From contig JAOUGG010000093.1 of assembly GCA_029857855.1 (NCBI GenBank), forward strand, positions 1 through 7,937: a DNA stretch of 7,937 nucleotides. Reading direction: 5' to 3'. A program made the translations under genes and the position numbers. The DNA is from Acidimicrobiia bacterium (GTDB lineage Bacteria; Actinomycetota; Acidimicrobiia; Acidimicrobiales; SZUA-35). Shown here one piece after another: positions 1 through 7,368 of the stretch (positions within the stretch are counted from its first letter, which is position 1; every line of letters begins with the position of its first letter). Under the pieces are notes generated by a model, which searched no databases, was not told the DNA's origin, and saw only the letters and a program-made list of their open reading frames with translations.

Positions 1-1
1 G

Positions 2-865
2 GTGGTGTTCCTGTCGGCCACACCGGGGCCCTACGAACTGCAGCATTCCGGCAAGATCGTCGAGCAGATCGTGCGACCGACCGGCCTCATCGACCCCGAG
101 ATCATGGTCCGGCCGACGAAAGGCCAGATCGACAACCTGCTCGACGAGATCTCGACGGTGGTCGAAGCCGACGGCCGGGTCCTCGTCACCACGCTCACCA
201 AGAAAATGGCGGAGGACCTCACCGACTACCTGGTCGAGCAGGGGGTCCGGGTCCGCTACCTGCACTCCGAGGTTGACACGGTGGCCCGCATCGAAACCCT
301 CCGGGGGCTTCGACTCGGCGAGTTCGACGTCCTTGTCGGCATCAACCTGCTCCGTGAGGGTCTCGACCTGCCCGAGGTTCAGCTCGTGTGCATCCTCGAC
401 GCCGACAAGGAAGGGTTCCTACGATCGGAGACCTCGCTCATCCAGACGATCGGGCGGGCGGCCCGAAACGTCGACGGGCGGGTCATCATGTACGCCGACG
501 CGTTCACCCCATCGATGCAGAAGGCGATCTCCGAAACCAACCGGCGACGGGGCCTCCAGATCGCCTACAACGAGGCCAACGGCATCAATCCCCAGACCAT
601 TCGCAAGGCCGTCACCGACATCCTGTCGCTCATCCGCCCCGACCAGACGGCGCCAATGCCGGGCAAGGACCAGCGTAAGCGCCGGCCCGAGGAGCTCAAG
701 CGGATGAAGGAGCTGGCCGAGCTGCCCGAGGATCAGCTCCAGCGCCTGATCGACACCCTGGAAGACGAGATGATGGAGGCGTCGGCCGAGCTTCGTTTCG
801 AATACGCCGCTCGGCTCCGCGACGAGATCAAGGACCTCAAACGCGAGTTGCGGTCGATGGTGTGA
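2..865 (+). CDS. uvrB: UvrABC system protein B (UvrB), C-terminal part, 5' end outside window
   Basis: UvrB is the helicase-like subunit that takes damaged DNA from UvrA, verifies the lesion and recruits UvrC. The reading frame is open at the left edge, and the first visible codons ([13 protein letters not shown]) fall inside the conserved UvrB core, so the true start lies upstream. About 287 residues are visible, against roughly 670 to 700 for the family. In fragment numbering, the second helicase domain spans about 50-160, with [15 protein letters not shown] at 59-73, the motif V region [16 protein letters not shown] at 111-126 and motif [11 protein letters not shown] at 148-156. The UvrB-specific block with AYNEANGI is at 188-195. 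A C-terminal UVR domain at about 250-286 ([18 protein letters not shown]) is the part that contacts UvrC. The gene ends at TGA 863-865 and converges on the minus-strand membrane gene. Identity is secure; its promoter is not in the window. Confidence 0.97.
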   Translation: MVFLSATPGPYELQHSGKIVEQIVRPTGLIDPEIMVRPTKGQIDNLLDEISTVVEADGRVLVTTLTKKMAEDLTDYLVEQGVRVRYLHSEVDTVARIETLRGLRLGEFDVLVGINLLREGLDLPEVQLVCILDADKEGFLRSETSLIQTIGRAARNVDGRVIMYADAFTPSMQKAISETNRRRGLQIAYNEANGINPQTIRKAVTDILSLIRPDQTAPMPGKDQRKRRPEELKRMKELAELPEDQLQRLIDTLEDEMMEASAELRFEYAARLRDEIKDLKRELRSMV

Positions 866-882
866 TTCCCGCCGAGGCGGAA
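866..882. terminator. Small GC-rich hairpin between convergent genes, possible bidirectional terminator
   Basis: CCGC (869-872) and GCGG (877-880) pair around the tetraloop CGAG. TT (866-867) and AA (881-882) can extend the stem past a bulged C868. The hairpin fills almost the whole 21-base gap between the uvrB stop and the stop of the opposing membrane gene, where a shared terminator would be expected. The stem is short and no strong T-run follows on either strand, so termination is inferred from position more than from structure. Confidence 0.35.
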
Positions 883-886
883 GGTG

Positions 887-2761
887 CTAGCGGTCGTCGA
901 CCGCGGTCACGATGACCACGTCGGCGGGAACGTCGTTGTCCGACTCCCATGGCTCGGCTTGGTAGAAGCCCTCGATCTCATCCAGTTCCTCGTCGACGTC
1001 GGTGGTCAGCAGGATCCAGCTCCGCACGCCGAGTTCGGACAGGCGCGCTGCCACCGGCTCCAACTCGCCCTTGTCGACCAGGAGCCAACGTCCGTTGTCG
1101 AGTTCAGCCCACGACAGGCGACCAGCCGCCGGCACGGTGGTGATCACGATTGGAAGGTCGGCGGCGTTGGATTCCGGCTCGGCCATCGCCGACTCGTCGC
1201 TCCCCGACACCGAGCGGATCCGCAGCGTTGCGGTCACCTCGGCCACGGTGTCGACGAGCGCCCCCGTTCGTATGCGGCTTTCCCGGATCCCGTGTAGACC
1301 GGCGAGATTCAACACGACGCCCGGTAGAACGGCGAGGACGGCGAGGCGGCGGACCCGGGTGGTGTGCACCCCGTTCAAGGCCGTGTCGAGGCCGGGGACG
1401 GCCAGGGTGATGGCGAAGGGAAGCCCGATGGCGAAATACCGCCCTCCCCACTCCGCGCCGCCACCGTAGCGGTACTGGGTTGCCGCCACCGCACCGACGA
1501 ACAGCACCAACGTCGTCACGTGGAACCGATATTCCGCGGTGTTCCATGCCACCCGCCCGACCCGTAGCAGGCCGACGACGAGCAGAGGAAAGGCCAGGAC
1601 CAGGCCGAAGATCAGCACCATGTCGCCCTGCAGCACCCGGACGACGGCCGCCACCGCCGCAGCGGCGAGCAAGATCTCGGGGAGCGGGTTTGCCCAGCCC
1701 CGGCCGACGAGGTAGCCCGCGACGAGAACCAGCACGGCCGCGCCGAGGATCAAGAGGTCGGCTGTGGATCCGCCAGGTGAGAGCAACGTGCGCTGGACAC
1801 CCTCGACCCGACCGATCAGACCACCCCACGGGTCGCCACCATGGGCCGGGTTGGCCGGACCGGTGGTGGCGGGAACGGTGAGCCGGTCGGCGACGGTCGC
1901 CGCCACCGTAGTCATGGCCACGACGATTCCGGCCACGCCCCACCGGTTCCGGCTCGGACGGCTCCGGCCGGCCACGAACAGGCCGCCGACCATGGCGACC
2001 CCGAGCAGCGTGGATTCGGTACGAACGGCGCAGGCCACAGCGATCAGGATCCCGGCGACGACCAGTCGTGACACATCGGCCGTGGTGCGCGGCGGCAACG
2101 GCTCGGTGAATTCGAGAAGGAACACCGCCGACCAGACGAACAGGGCCGCAGCCAGACTGTGGGCGTGGCCGACGAAGCTGTCGATGAACAGCGGGCTGAT
2201 CAGGCCGGTGAACCACAACGCCGGGACGGCGAGGCGGGGTCGCGACCGTGCCACGAGCCGGGCCGTGCCAAGAGCGGCTGCGAACGTCGACACGACATGG
2301 GGGCCGACGACGGCGGCCACGATGTTGGTGTCGGGATTCCCCGGGAGCCGGAGGGCCAGGCGGTACTCGGCCGCCGTGATCCAGACCAGGAGCGGATGTT
2401 TCGGGTAGGGGACGTAGCGGAAGGCCGCGTCGGTCGCGTCCGAGAGGTGCAGCGGAAAGTACAAACCTTGTGGATCGACCCTCGGAAGGGGGTGGATGGC
2501 GATCCAGCTGCCGGTCTCCAACAGCGTCTTGGCCTGATACAGGCGGGCGCCGATGTCGGCCGACCACACGCTCTCAACGGCTACCAAGGGGAAGATTGCG
2601 AACAGGACCAGGAGTAGGGCCGGTCCGTGCCAGCCGATGGCGCCGTCAGCGGTGCCGGCCAGGTTGCCCGTCGACCTGGTCGCGGGCCGGGCCGCCACGG
2701 CCTCGCTCGCGATGGCGCCGGCGGGCAGGCCCGATCGAGGAAGCTCGGTATCGCTCACCAT
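887..2761 (-). CDS. Multi-pass membrane protein, probable GT-C-type glycosyltransferase (function unassigned)
   Basis: The 624-residue product starts at ATG 2759-2761 and ends at TAG 887-889. An Ala-rich, probably cytoplasmic tail (1-45) precedes a first membrane helix at about 47-63. Further hydrophobic segments lie near 147-167, 177-195, 201-217, 231-247, 250-264, 275-290, 334-352, 361-375, 381-401, 413-427, 443-456 and 472-488. The loop after helix 1 contains D69 in WSADIGARLYQAKTLLETG. Later come PYPKHPLLVW (118-127) and GGAEWGGRYF (434-443). A long loop with an early acid, and a late WGxRY-type motif, are typical of dolichyl- or polyprenyl-phosphate-dependent GT-C mannosyl/arabinosyltransferase-like proteins of actinobacteria. 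Residues 500-624 form an acidic, non-membrane C-terminal domain. No donor or acceptor can be assigned. The gene diverges from uvrA and converges on uvrB. No clear promoter or Shine-Dalgarno sequence is seen; only GAG lies 4-6 bases before the ATG. A non-catalytic membrane protein is possible. Confidence 0.8.
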   Translation of the reverse strand: MVSDTELPRSGLPAGAIASEAVAARPATRSTGNLAGTADGAIGWHGPALLLVLFAIFPLVAVESVWSADIGARLYQAKTLLETGSWIAIHPLPRVDPQGLYFPLHLSDATDAAFRYVPYPKHPLLVWITAAEYRLALRLPGNPDTNIVAAVVGPHVVSTFAAALGTARLVARSRPRLAVPALWFTGLISPLFIDSFVGHAHSLAAALFVWSAVFLLEFTEPLPPRTTADVSRLVVAGILIAVACAVRTESTLLGVAMVGGLFVAGRSRPSRNRWGVAGIVVAMTTVAATVADRLTVPATTGPANPAHGGDPWGGLIGRVEGVQRTLLSPGGSTADLLILGAAVLVLVAGYLVGRGWANPLPEILLAAAAVAAVVRVLQGDMVLIFGLVLAFPLLVVGLLRVGRVAWNTAEYRFHVTTLVLFVGAVAATQYRYGGGAEWGGRYFAIGLPFAITLAVPGLDTALNGVHTTRVRRLAVLAVLPGVVLNLAGLHGIRESRIRTGALVDTVAEVTATLRIRSVSGSDESAMAEPESNAADLPIVITTVPAAGRLSWAELDNGRWLLVDKGELEPVAARLSELGVRSWILLTTDVDEELDEIEGFYQAEPWESDNDVPADVVIVTAVDDR

Positions 2762-2821
2762 GTTCTCATCGGACCCAATGGCGCGGCCCTGAGCCCATCG
2801 CGGGCTGGAACCCCGGTTTCG

Positions 2822-2844
2822 CTGTCAGTGGCAACGGATAGGCT
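2822..2844 (+). promoter_or_regulatory. uvrA promoter matching the mycobacterial RecA-independent (PafBC-type) damage-inducible motif
   Basis: CTGTCAGTG (2822-2830), exactly 8 bases (2831-2838), then TAGGCT (2839-2844). The motif described for LexA/RecA-independent damage promoters in mycobacteria is TTGTCRGTG-N8-TANNNT. Here 8 of the 9 upstream bases, the spacing and the -10 pattern all match. Taking the last T of the -10 as position -7 puts the transcription start near 2851, two bases before the GTG at 2853. The mRNA would be essentially leaderless. The motif match and spacing are seen directly; PafBC dependence is inferred, since no pafBC gene lies in the window. Confidence 0.68.
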
Positions 2845-2852
2845 TGGAGCAA

Positions 2853-5762
2853 GTGGCCAACAAGATCGTCGTCCGGGGCGCCCGGGAGCACAACCTACGA
2901 GGCGTTGACCTCGAGCTACCGCGCGACAAACTCATCGTCCTCACCGGATTGTCGGGATCGGGCAAGTCGTCGCTGGCGTTCGACACGATCTACGCGGAGG
3001 GGCAGCGGCGCTATGTCGAATCGCTGTCGGCCTACGCGCGCCAGTTCCTCGGTCAGATGGACAAACCCGACGTCGACTTCATCGAAGGGCTGTCGCCGGC
3101 GATCTCGATCGACCAGAAGTCGGCCAGCCGCAATCCCCGCTCCACGGTCGGCACCATCACCGAGGTCTACGACTACCTGCGTCTCCTCTTCGCCCGAGTC
3201 GGTCAGCCCCACGATCCCGAAACCGGTGAGGCGTTGGTCCGCCAGACCCCCCAGCAGATCGTCGATCGGGTCCTGACCCTGCCCGAGGGAACACGCTTTC
3301 AGGTTCTGGCACCCGTCGTGCGAGGTCGGAAGGGCACATACGAGACCCTCCTTGCCGACATGGGCAAGCAGGGGTTCGCCCGGGCGGTCGTCGACGGTGA
3401 GCTGATCGAGCTCGGCGGTGATCTCCCGGAGCTGGCCCGCTACGAGACCCACGACATCAGGATCGTCGTCGATCGCCTGGTCCGCCGTGACGGCATCGAG
3501 CGTCGGCTCACCGATTCGATCGAGGCCGCGCTCGGTCTCACCGAGGGTGTGGCCGAGATCGAGATCGTCCCGGCCAAGGACTCCACCGACGAACCGGAAG
3601 TGCTGGTCTTCAGCCAGCATCTTTCCCGCCCGAGCGACGGCAAGAGTTTCCAGGAGCTGGCGCCCCGGAACTTCTCGTTCAACTCGCCCTACGGTGCCTG
3701 CGATGCGTGCGATGGCTTGGGAACCACGTTCGAGGTCGATCCCGAGCTGGTGGTGCCGAATCCGGAGCTGTCGGTGGCCGAGGGTGCGATCCACCCCTGG
3801 TTCTCCCGCCGCAGCCAGTATTTCGAGCGGCTTGCCCTCGGCGTGTGCGAGAAATTCTCGATCCCGTCCGACGTGCCCTGGGAGGACCTGCCGGTCAAGC
3901 AGCAGAACATCCTCCTGCACGGTCGGTCCTCGGGGACTCGGTCGGCGTCGGGAAAGACGCCGCCGGTCAAGGTCACCGTCAGTTACGAGAACCGGTTCGG
4001 CCGGTCCCGCACCTACAACGCCACCTTTGAAGGGGTGGTGCCGTATCTGCGGCGCCGTCACCGGGAAGCCGACTCCGACTCCCAGCGCGAGCAGATCGAG
4101 GGCTATATGCGGGAGGTGGCCTGTCCGACCTGCGGTGGGGCCCGGCTGAATCCGCTGTCGTTGGCCTGCACGATCGACAGTCACAGTATCTTCGACATCT
4201 GCGCCATGTCGATCGGCCAGGCGGCCAAGGCCTTGGAGACGCTCGAGCTCTCGGAGCGGGATCACATGATCGCCGATCAGGTGGTGAAGGAGATCAACGC
4301 CCGCCTCAGCTTCCTCCTCGATGTCGGCCTCGACTACCTGAGCCTCAGCCGATCGGCGGCCACCCTCTCCGGTGGCGAGGCCCAGCGCATCCGCCTCGCC
4401 AGCCAGATCGGTTCCGGCCTGGTCGGTGTGCTGTACGTGCTCGACGAGCCGTCGATCGGTCTCCATCAGCGCGACAACGCCAAGCTGATCGGCACGCTGT
4501 GCCGGCTGCGCGACATCGGCAACACGGTCATCGTTGTCGAACACGACGAGGAGACAATCCGGGTGGCCGACCACGTGGTCGACATCGGGCCCGGGGCTGG
4601 TGAGCACGGTGGCGAGGTCGTCTACAGCGGCTCGGTGAAGGGTCTGCTCAAGCGGCGGACGTCGTTGACCGGCAAATACCTGTCGGGGCGCCGCACGATC
4701 CCGGTGCCGGAGAAGCGCCGGCCGATCACCGAGGCCAAACTCACCATCCTCGGGGCCAGGGAGAACAACCTCAAGAACCTCGACGTCGACATTCCGCTCG
4801 GCTGCTTCGTCACCATCACCGGAGTTTCGGGGTCGGGAAAGTCGACACTCGTCAACGCAATCCTCCTGCGGTCGCTGATGCAGCAGATCTACGGTTCGAA
4901 GGTGCCGCCCGGCCTTCACAAGTCGATCACCGGGCTCGAGAACCTCGACAAGGTGATCGACATCGACCAGTCGCCCATTGGGCGGACTCCCCGGTCGAAC
5001 CCGGCCACCTACACCGGTGTGTTCGACGCCATCCGCAAGCTGTTCGCCCAGACCAACGAATCCAAGGTGCGGGGCTACCAGCCTGGTCGGTTCAGCTTCA
5101 ACGTCGCCGGTGGCCGCTGCGAGACCTGCTCGGGCGACGGCACGCTGAAGATCGAGATGCACTTCCTGCCCGATGTCTACGTGCCGTGCGAGGTGTGCAA
5201 GGGCGACCGCTACAACCGCGACACGCTGGAGATCATGTTCAAGGGCAAATCGATCGCCGACGTGCTGAACATGCCGATCGAGGAGGCACTCGAATTCTTC
5301 GCCAACCAGCCGCCGATCGCCCGCCATCTGCAGACGTTGGTCGACGTCGGCCTCGGGTATGTGCGGCTCGGCCAACCGGCACCGACCTTGAGCGGGGGAG
5401 AGGCCCAGCGGGTCAAGCTGGCATCCGAGCTGGCCAAACGGTCGACCGGCCACACCATCTACCTGCTCGACGAACCCACGACGGGCCTGCACTTCGAAGA
5501 CATCCGTCGCCTGCTCACGGTTCTGTCACGCCTGGTCGATCAGGGCAACACGGTGCTCGTCATCGAGCACAACCTCGATGTGATCAAGACCGCCGACCAC
5601 GTCATCGACCTCGGACCCAACGGTGGCGATGCCGGCGGAACCGTCGTTGCCACCGGCACGCCGGAGGAACTGACGGAGATCTCTGCCAGCCACACCGGGC
5701 GTTTCCTGGCCAAGGTTCTCCAAGCGGCCGAGCCGAAGAAGAAGGCCACAGCGAAGACCTGA
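2853..5762 (+). CDS. uvrA: UvrABC system protein A (UvrA), excision repair ATPase
   Basis: UvrA is a cytoplasmic dimeric ABC ATPase that scans DNA for helix distortion and loads UvrB. The 969-residue product is full length. In GTG-start numbering: Walker [10 protein letters not shown] at 32-40 (K38), ABC signature LSGGEAQR from 505 with Walker [10 protein letters not shown] at 529-537, second Walker [10 protein letters not shown] at 657-665 (K663), second signature LSGGEAQR from 846, and second Walker B with D873-E874. The C-terminal zinc module CETC/CEVC (C756, C759, C779, C782) is intact. A CPTCGG pair is at 424-429. The first zinc module keeps only CDAC (C283, C286); R259 and D262 occupy the positions of the first Cys pair in E. 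coli UvrA. I chose GTG 2853 over in-frame TTG 2844 because it gives the usual N-terminus ([14 protein letters not shown]) and TTG overlaps the -10 and lies before the predicted transcript start. A short Lys/Ala-rich tail ends the protein. Confidence 0.98.
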   Translation: MANKIVVRGAREHNLRGVDLELPRDKLIVLTGLSGSGKSSLAFDTIYAEGQRRYVESLSAYARQFLGQMDKPDVDFIEGLSPAISIDQKSASRNPRSTVGTITEVYDYLRLLFARVGQPHDPETGEALVRQTPQQIVDRVLTLPEGTRFQVLAPVVRGRKGTYETLLADMGKQGFARAVVDGELIELGGDLPELARYETHDIRIVVDRLVRRDGIERRLTDSIEAALGLTEGVAEIEIVPAKDSTDEPEVLVFSQHLSRPSDGKSFQELAPRNFSFNSPYGACDACDGLGTTFEVDPELVVPNPELSVAEGAIHPWFSRRSQYFERLALGVCEKFSIPSDVPWEDLPVKQQNILLHGRSSGTRSASGKTPPVKVTVSYENRFGRSRTYNATFEGVVPYLRRRHREADSDSQREQIEGYMREVACPTCGGARLNPLSLACTIDSHSIFDICAMSIGQAAKALETLELSERDHMIADQVVKEINARLSFLLDVGLDYLSLSRSAATLSGGEAQRIRLASQIGSGLVGVLYVLDEPSIGLHQRDNAKLIGTLCRLRDIGNTVIVVEHDEETIRVADHVVDIGPGAGEHGGEVVYSGSVKGLLKRRTSLTGKYLSGRRTIPVPEKRRPITEAKLTILGARENNLKNLDVDIPLGCFVTITGVSGSGKSTLVNAILLRSLMQQIYGSKVPPGLHKSITGLENLDKVIDIDQSPIGRTPRSNPATYTGVFDAIRKLFAQTNESKVRGYQPGRFSFNVAGGRCETCSGDGTLKIEMHFLPDVYVPCEVCKGDRYNRDTLEIMFKGKSIADVLNMPIEEALEFFANQPPIARHLQTLVDVGLGYVRLGQPAPTLSGGEAQRVKLASELAKRSTGHTIYLLDEPTTGLHFEDIRRLLTVLSRLVDQGNTVLVIEHNLDVIKTADHVIDLGPNGGDAGGTVVATGTPEELTEISASHTGRFLAKVLQAAEPKKKATAKT

Positions 5763-5809
5763 GCGGGCTCGCACCCTAACCCCGCCCTCGGAGCGGTCGA
5801 TGGAACAGG

Positions 5810-7132
5810 GTGAGGCAAGCCGCCCGATTGATCTTCGTTGCCGGAACGGCGGCCACCATCTACGGCGCTGCGTTCCTCCACGCCCTGGTTCTGGCCCCGG
5901 AGCCGTATCAGCTCCTGGGGGACAGTCGACTGGGGTGGTGGACCGTGCTGTTCGTGGCGACCCTGGTCGTCGGGTACGCCACCGGGTTGCCGGAGCTGCC
6001 CCAGTCCCGCCTCGGAGCGGCTGTTCGAGGTGCAGTGGTACCGACCTCCACCCTTCTGGCGCTCGCGGTGGCACAGTCGATGCTGGCCACGCCGCTGCTA
6101 CCGCGGTCCTCGATGCTGGTGATGTCGTTGGTCCTGCCGGTCTGGACGGTCATGGCCTGGAACATCTCGGTCGACACGAACGACTGGGCCGCAGCGCGCG
6201 ACCGGGTCTTCCTGGTGATCGAGAACGAGGAGGACCTGAACCAGGTTTCGGAGGATCTGAACCGGGGGCCGGAACGACCGGCCACCGTCGCAGGGTGGAT
6301 GGCCCTCGCCGACATCGACGGTCACAGATCACCGCGCTTGCTCAACGCGGTCGTCGACACCAACAGCACCGTGCTCGTACTCGACGTTGCGGCGCAGTCG
6401 AGTGCCCGGGTGATCGATCAGGCGGCTCATCTGCATGAGCGCGGTGTTCGCATTCGCAGCCTGGCACTGTTCTACGAGGAGTGGATGGGCAAGCTGCCGC
6501 ATCGCGAGCTGGCCCGGATTTCTCTGCTGTTCGACATCGGCGAGGTGCACCGCCTCCAGTACGTGCGGGCCAAGCGGGTGGTGGATGTGGCCTTCGGTCT
6601 CGTCGGTTCGGTGGCACTTCTTCCGGTGATCGCCGCCGTCGCCGTCCTCAACCTCGGGTTCAACCGGGGGCCGCTGTTCTACAGCCAACCGCGGGTCGGC
6701 CAGGGCGGGCGGGAGTTCACCATCCTCAAGCTGCGAACGATGGCGCCCCACGACGGACCGTCGGAGTGGACGACGGAAGGCGACACCCGGATCACACCGC
6801 TCGGTTCGCTCCTGCGGCGATCCCATCTCGACGAGCTGCCCCAGGTCCTCAATATCCTGCGGGGTGACCTGGCCCTGGTCGGGCCTCGACCGGAGCAGCC
6901 CCACTACGTCGAGGAACTCCGGGAGAAGATCGCGTTCTACGACGTACGTCACCTGGTGCGTCCGGGGCTGACCGGCTGGGCCCAGGTCAAACAGGGTTAC
7001 ACGGCCGACGAGAACGACGCCTACGAGAAGCTGCAGTACGACTTCTTCTATCTCCGGCGTCAGGGGCTCAGCCTTGACGGTCGCATCATCTGGCGGACCC
7101 TTCGCGGCGTCGTCGGCGGCGACGGCCGGTAG
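5810..7132 (+). CDS. Polyprenyl-phosphate sugar-1-phosphate transferase (bacterial sugar transferase family)
   Basis: Enzymes of this family move a sugar-1-phosphate from a nucleotide sugar onto undecaprenyl (or decaprenyl) phosphate at the cytoplasmic membrane face, the first step of exopolysaccharide or glycan assembly. The 440-residue protein has four hydrophobic segments (about 7-28, 41-60, 75-97, 101-118), a soluble Rossmann-like region (about 125-245), a membrane-entering helix (258-282) and the catalytic domain. Motifs seen are KRVVDV (255-260), PLFYSQPRVGQ (288-298), FTILKLRTM (303-311), DELPQVLNILRGDLALVGPRPE (341-362), with D341-E342 the expected catalytic pair, and RPGLTGWAQV (384-393). 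GTG 5810 is the first start after an in-frame TAA at 5777. A weak GGA (5802-5804) lies five bases before it. The gene follows uvrA by 47 bases with no promoter or terminator that I recognise, so co-transcription is likely. The sugar cannot be predicted. The dinucleotide-binding glycine loop seems absent (VFLVIENEEDL, 133-143). Confidence 0.93.
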   Translation: MRQAARLIFVAGTAATIYGAAFLHALVLAPEPYQLLGDSRLGWWTVLFVATLVVGYATGLPELPQSRLGAAVRGAVVPTSTLLALAVAQSMLATPLLPRSSMLVMSLVLPVWTVMAWNISVDTNDWAAARDRVFLVIENEEDLNQVSEDLNRGPERPATVAGWMALADIDGHRSPRLLNAVVDTNSTVLVLDVAAQSSARVIDQAAHLHERGVRIRSLALFYEEWMGKLPHRELARISLLFDIGEVHRLQYVRAKRVVDVAFGLVGSVALLPVIAAVAVLNLGFNRGPLFYSQPRVGQGGREFTILKLRTMAPHDGPSEWTTEGDTRITPLGSLLRRSHLDELPQVLNILRGDLALVGPRPEQPHYVEELREKIAFYDVRHLVRPGLTGWAQVKQGYTADENDAYEKLQYDFFYLRRQGLSLDGRIIWRTLRGVVGGDGR

Positions 7133-7166
7133 CGGCCCGAGCCCCTCCCACGTCCTCCCCATCCCT

Positions 7167-7253
7167 GGAACTTTTCGGCTTCAGTAACCCCCTGGACGGG
7201 TCATCCATCCGAGAAAGTTCGGCTGAGGGGGTCATCAGGCCCGAAAAGTTCGG
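7167..7253. repeat. Three-copy bipartite 25-base repeat (two direct, one inverted) upstream of uvrC
   Basis: Copy 1 has GGGTCATC at 7198-7205, 8 bases, then AAAGTTCGG at 7214-7222. Copy 2 has the same blocks at 7229-7236 and 7245-7253, again with 8 bases between them. The period is 31 bases, close to three helical turns. Copy 0 lies on the opposite strand: reading 7190 down to 7166 gives GGGTTACT, 8 bases, then AAAGTTCCA. The part around AAAGTTC is itself a dyad in copy 2 (CCGAA, AAG, TTCGG at 7241-7253), near-perfect in copy 1 (CCGA/TCGG arms) and imperfect in copy 0. The cluster sits 34 bases after the sugar transferase stop and about 85 bases before the uvrC promoter. Candidate roles are a cluster of operators, or a member of an interspersed repeat family. 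I do not recognise the family. Confidence 0.7.
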
Positions 7254-7260
7254 ATGGGTG
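7202..7260. repeat. Nested inverted repeats able to form a branched hairpin
   Basis: The outer arms 7202-7212 and 7250-7260 are complementary over 11 positions with one G-T wobble; the inner 8 (CCATCCGA with TCGGATGG) are perfect. Inside them TTCGG-CTGA (7218-7226) pairs with TCAG (7235-7238) and CCGAA (7241-7245), leaving a two-base bulge (7239-7240) and the loop GGGGGTCA. It could be a cruciform, an RNA structure in read-through from the sugar transferase gene, or a by-product of the repeated dyads. No T-run follows, so a classical intrinsic terminator is unlikely. Confidence 0.5.
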
Positions 7261-7277
7261 GGTGGGCGGCGTGGGGG
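7256..7277 (+). other. G-quadruplex motif upstream of uvrC
   Basis: Four G-runs, GGG-T-GGG-T-GGG-CGGCGT-GGGGG, fit the standard G3+N1-7 pattern with two one-base loops, which favour a stable parallel fold. It starts at the end of the repeat cluster and ends 62 bases before the uvrC -35-side motif. In GC-rich DNA such motifs also arise by chance, so a role is not established. Confidence 0.55.
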
Positions 7278-7339
7278 ACGGGTTGAGCGCCTTCGGGGCG
7301 ACGGCCGCTGACCGATCAGGGCAATGCGGAGCGCGTCCG

Positions 7340-7362
7340 CTGTCATCGTGCTCCACTAGCCT
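7340..7362 (+). promoter_or_regulatory. uvrC promoter resembling the uvrA damage promoter, predicted leaderless
   Basis: CTGTCATCG (7340-7348), 8 bases (7349-7356), then TAGCCT (7357-7362). TGTCA sits exactly 16 bases before TAG, as it does at uvrA. The upstream block matches the mycobacterial RecA-independent damage motif at 6 of 9 positions; the GT at the sixth and seventh bases after the first T is lost. With the last T of the -10 as -7, the transcription start falls on 7369, the first base of the GTG start codon. TAG of the -10 is also an in-frame stop, so no start further upstream is possible. Confidence 0.55.
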
Positions 7363-7368
7363 GGGAGT

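Noticed and set aside
1104..2567. 487-codon alternative minus-strand frame within the membrane protein gene
   Set aside because: The translation is Arg/Pro/Gly-rich with no membrane helices, as expected of an out-of-frame shadow. The frame 887-2761 gives ordered hydrophobic segments.
2844..2846. TTG as the uvrA start codon
   Set aside because: Its first T is the last base of the -10 TAGGCT, so it would precede the predicted transcript start. The GTG at 2853 gives the usual UvrA N-terminus.
2916..5492. 858-codon open frame on the minus strand inside uvrA
   Set aside because: It lies antisense to a complete, motif-rich uvrA. Its translation shows no recognisable family motif. Long antisense frames are normal in high-GC genes with G/C-biased third positions.
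5763..5809. Promoter or terminator between uvrA and the sugar transferase gene
   Set aside because: No TANNNT-type -10 at a useful distance, no TGTCA motif and no stable hairpin with a T-run were found, so co-transcription is the simpler reading.
5800..6438. ATG-started frame of 212 codons overlapping the start of the sugar transferase gene
   Set aside because: It is in a different frame from the conserved transferase, has no recognisable motifs and is of shadow-type composition.
7214..7240. FliA/sigma-28-type promoter (AAAGTT followed by a distal box)
   Set aside because: At the spacing required after AAAGTTCG the sequence does not resemble GCCGATAA, and the other two repeat copies show no such box.
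7209..7253. LexA (SOS) boxes in the CCGAAAAGTTCGG-like dyads
   Set aside because: Actinobacterial LexA sites have GAAC-N4-GTTC symmetry. Here the arms are CCGAA and TTCGG around three bases, so only a GTTCG half-site resemblance remains.
7198..7253. CRISPR array
   Set aside because: Only two direct copies exist, the repeat is interrupted by variable bases, there is no spacer of constant unique sequence, and no cas genes are present.
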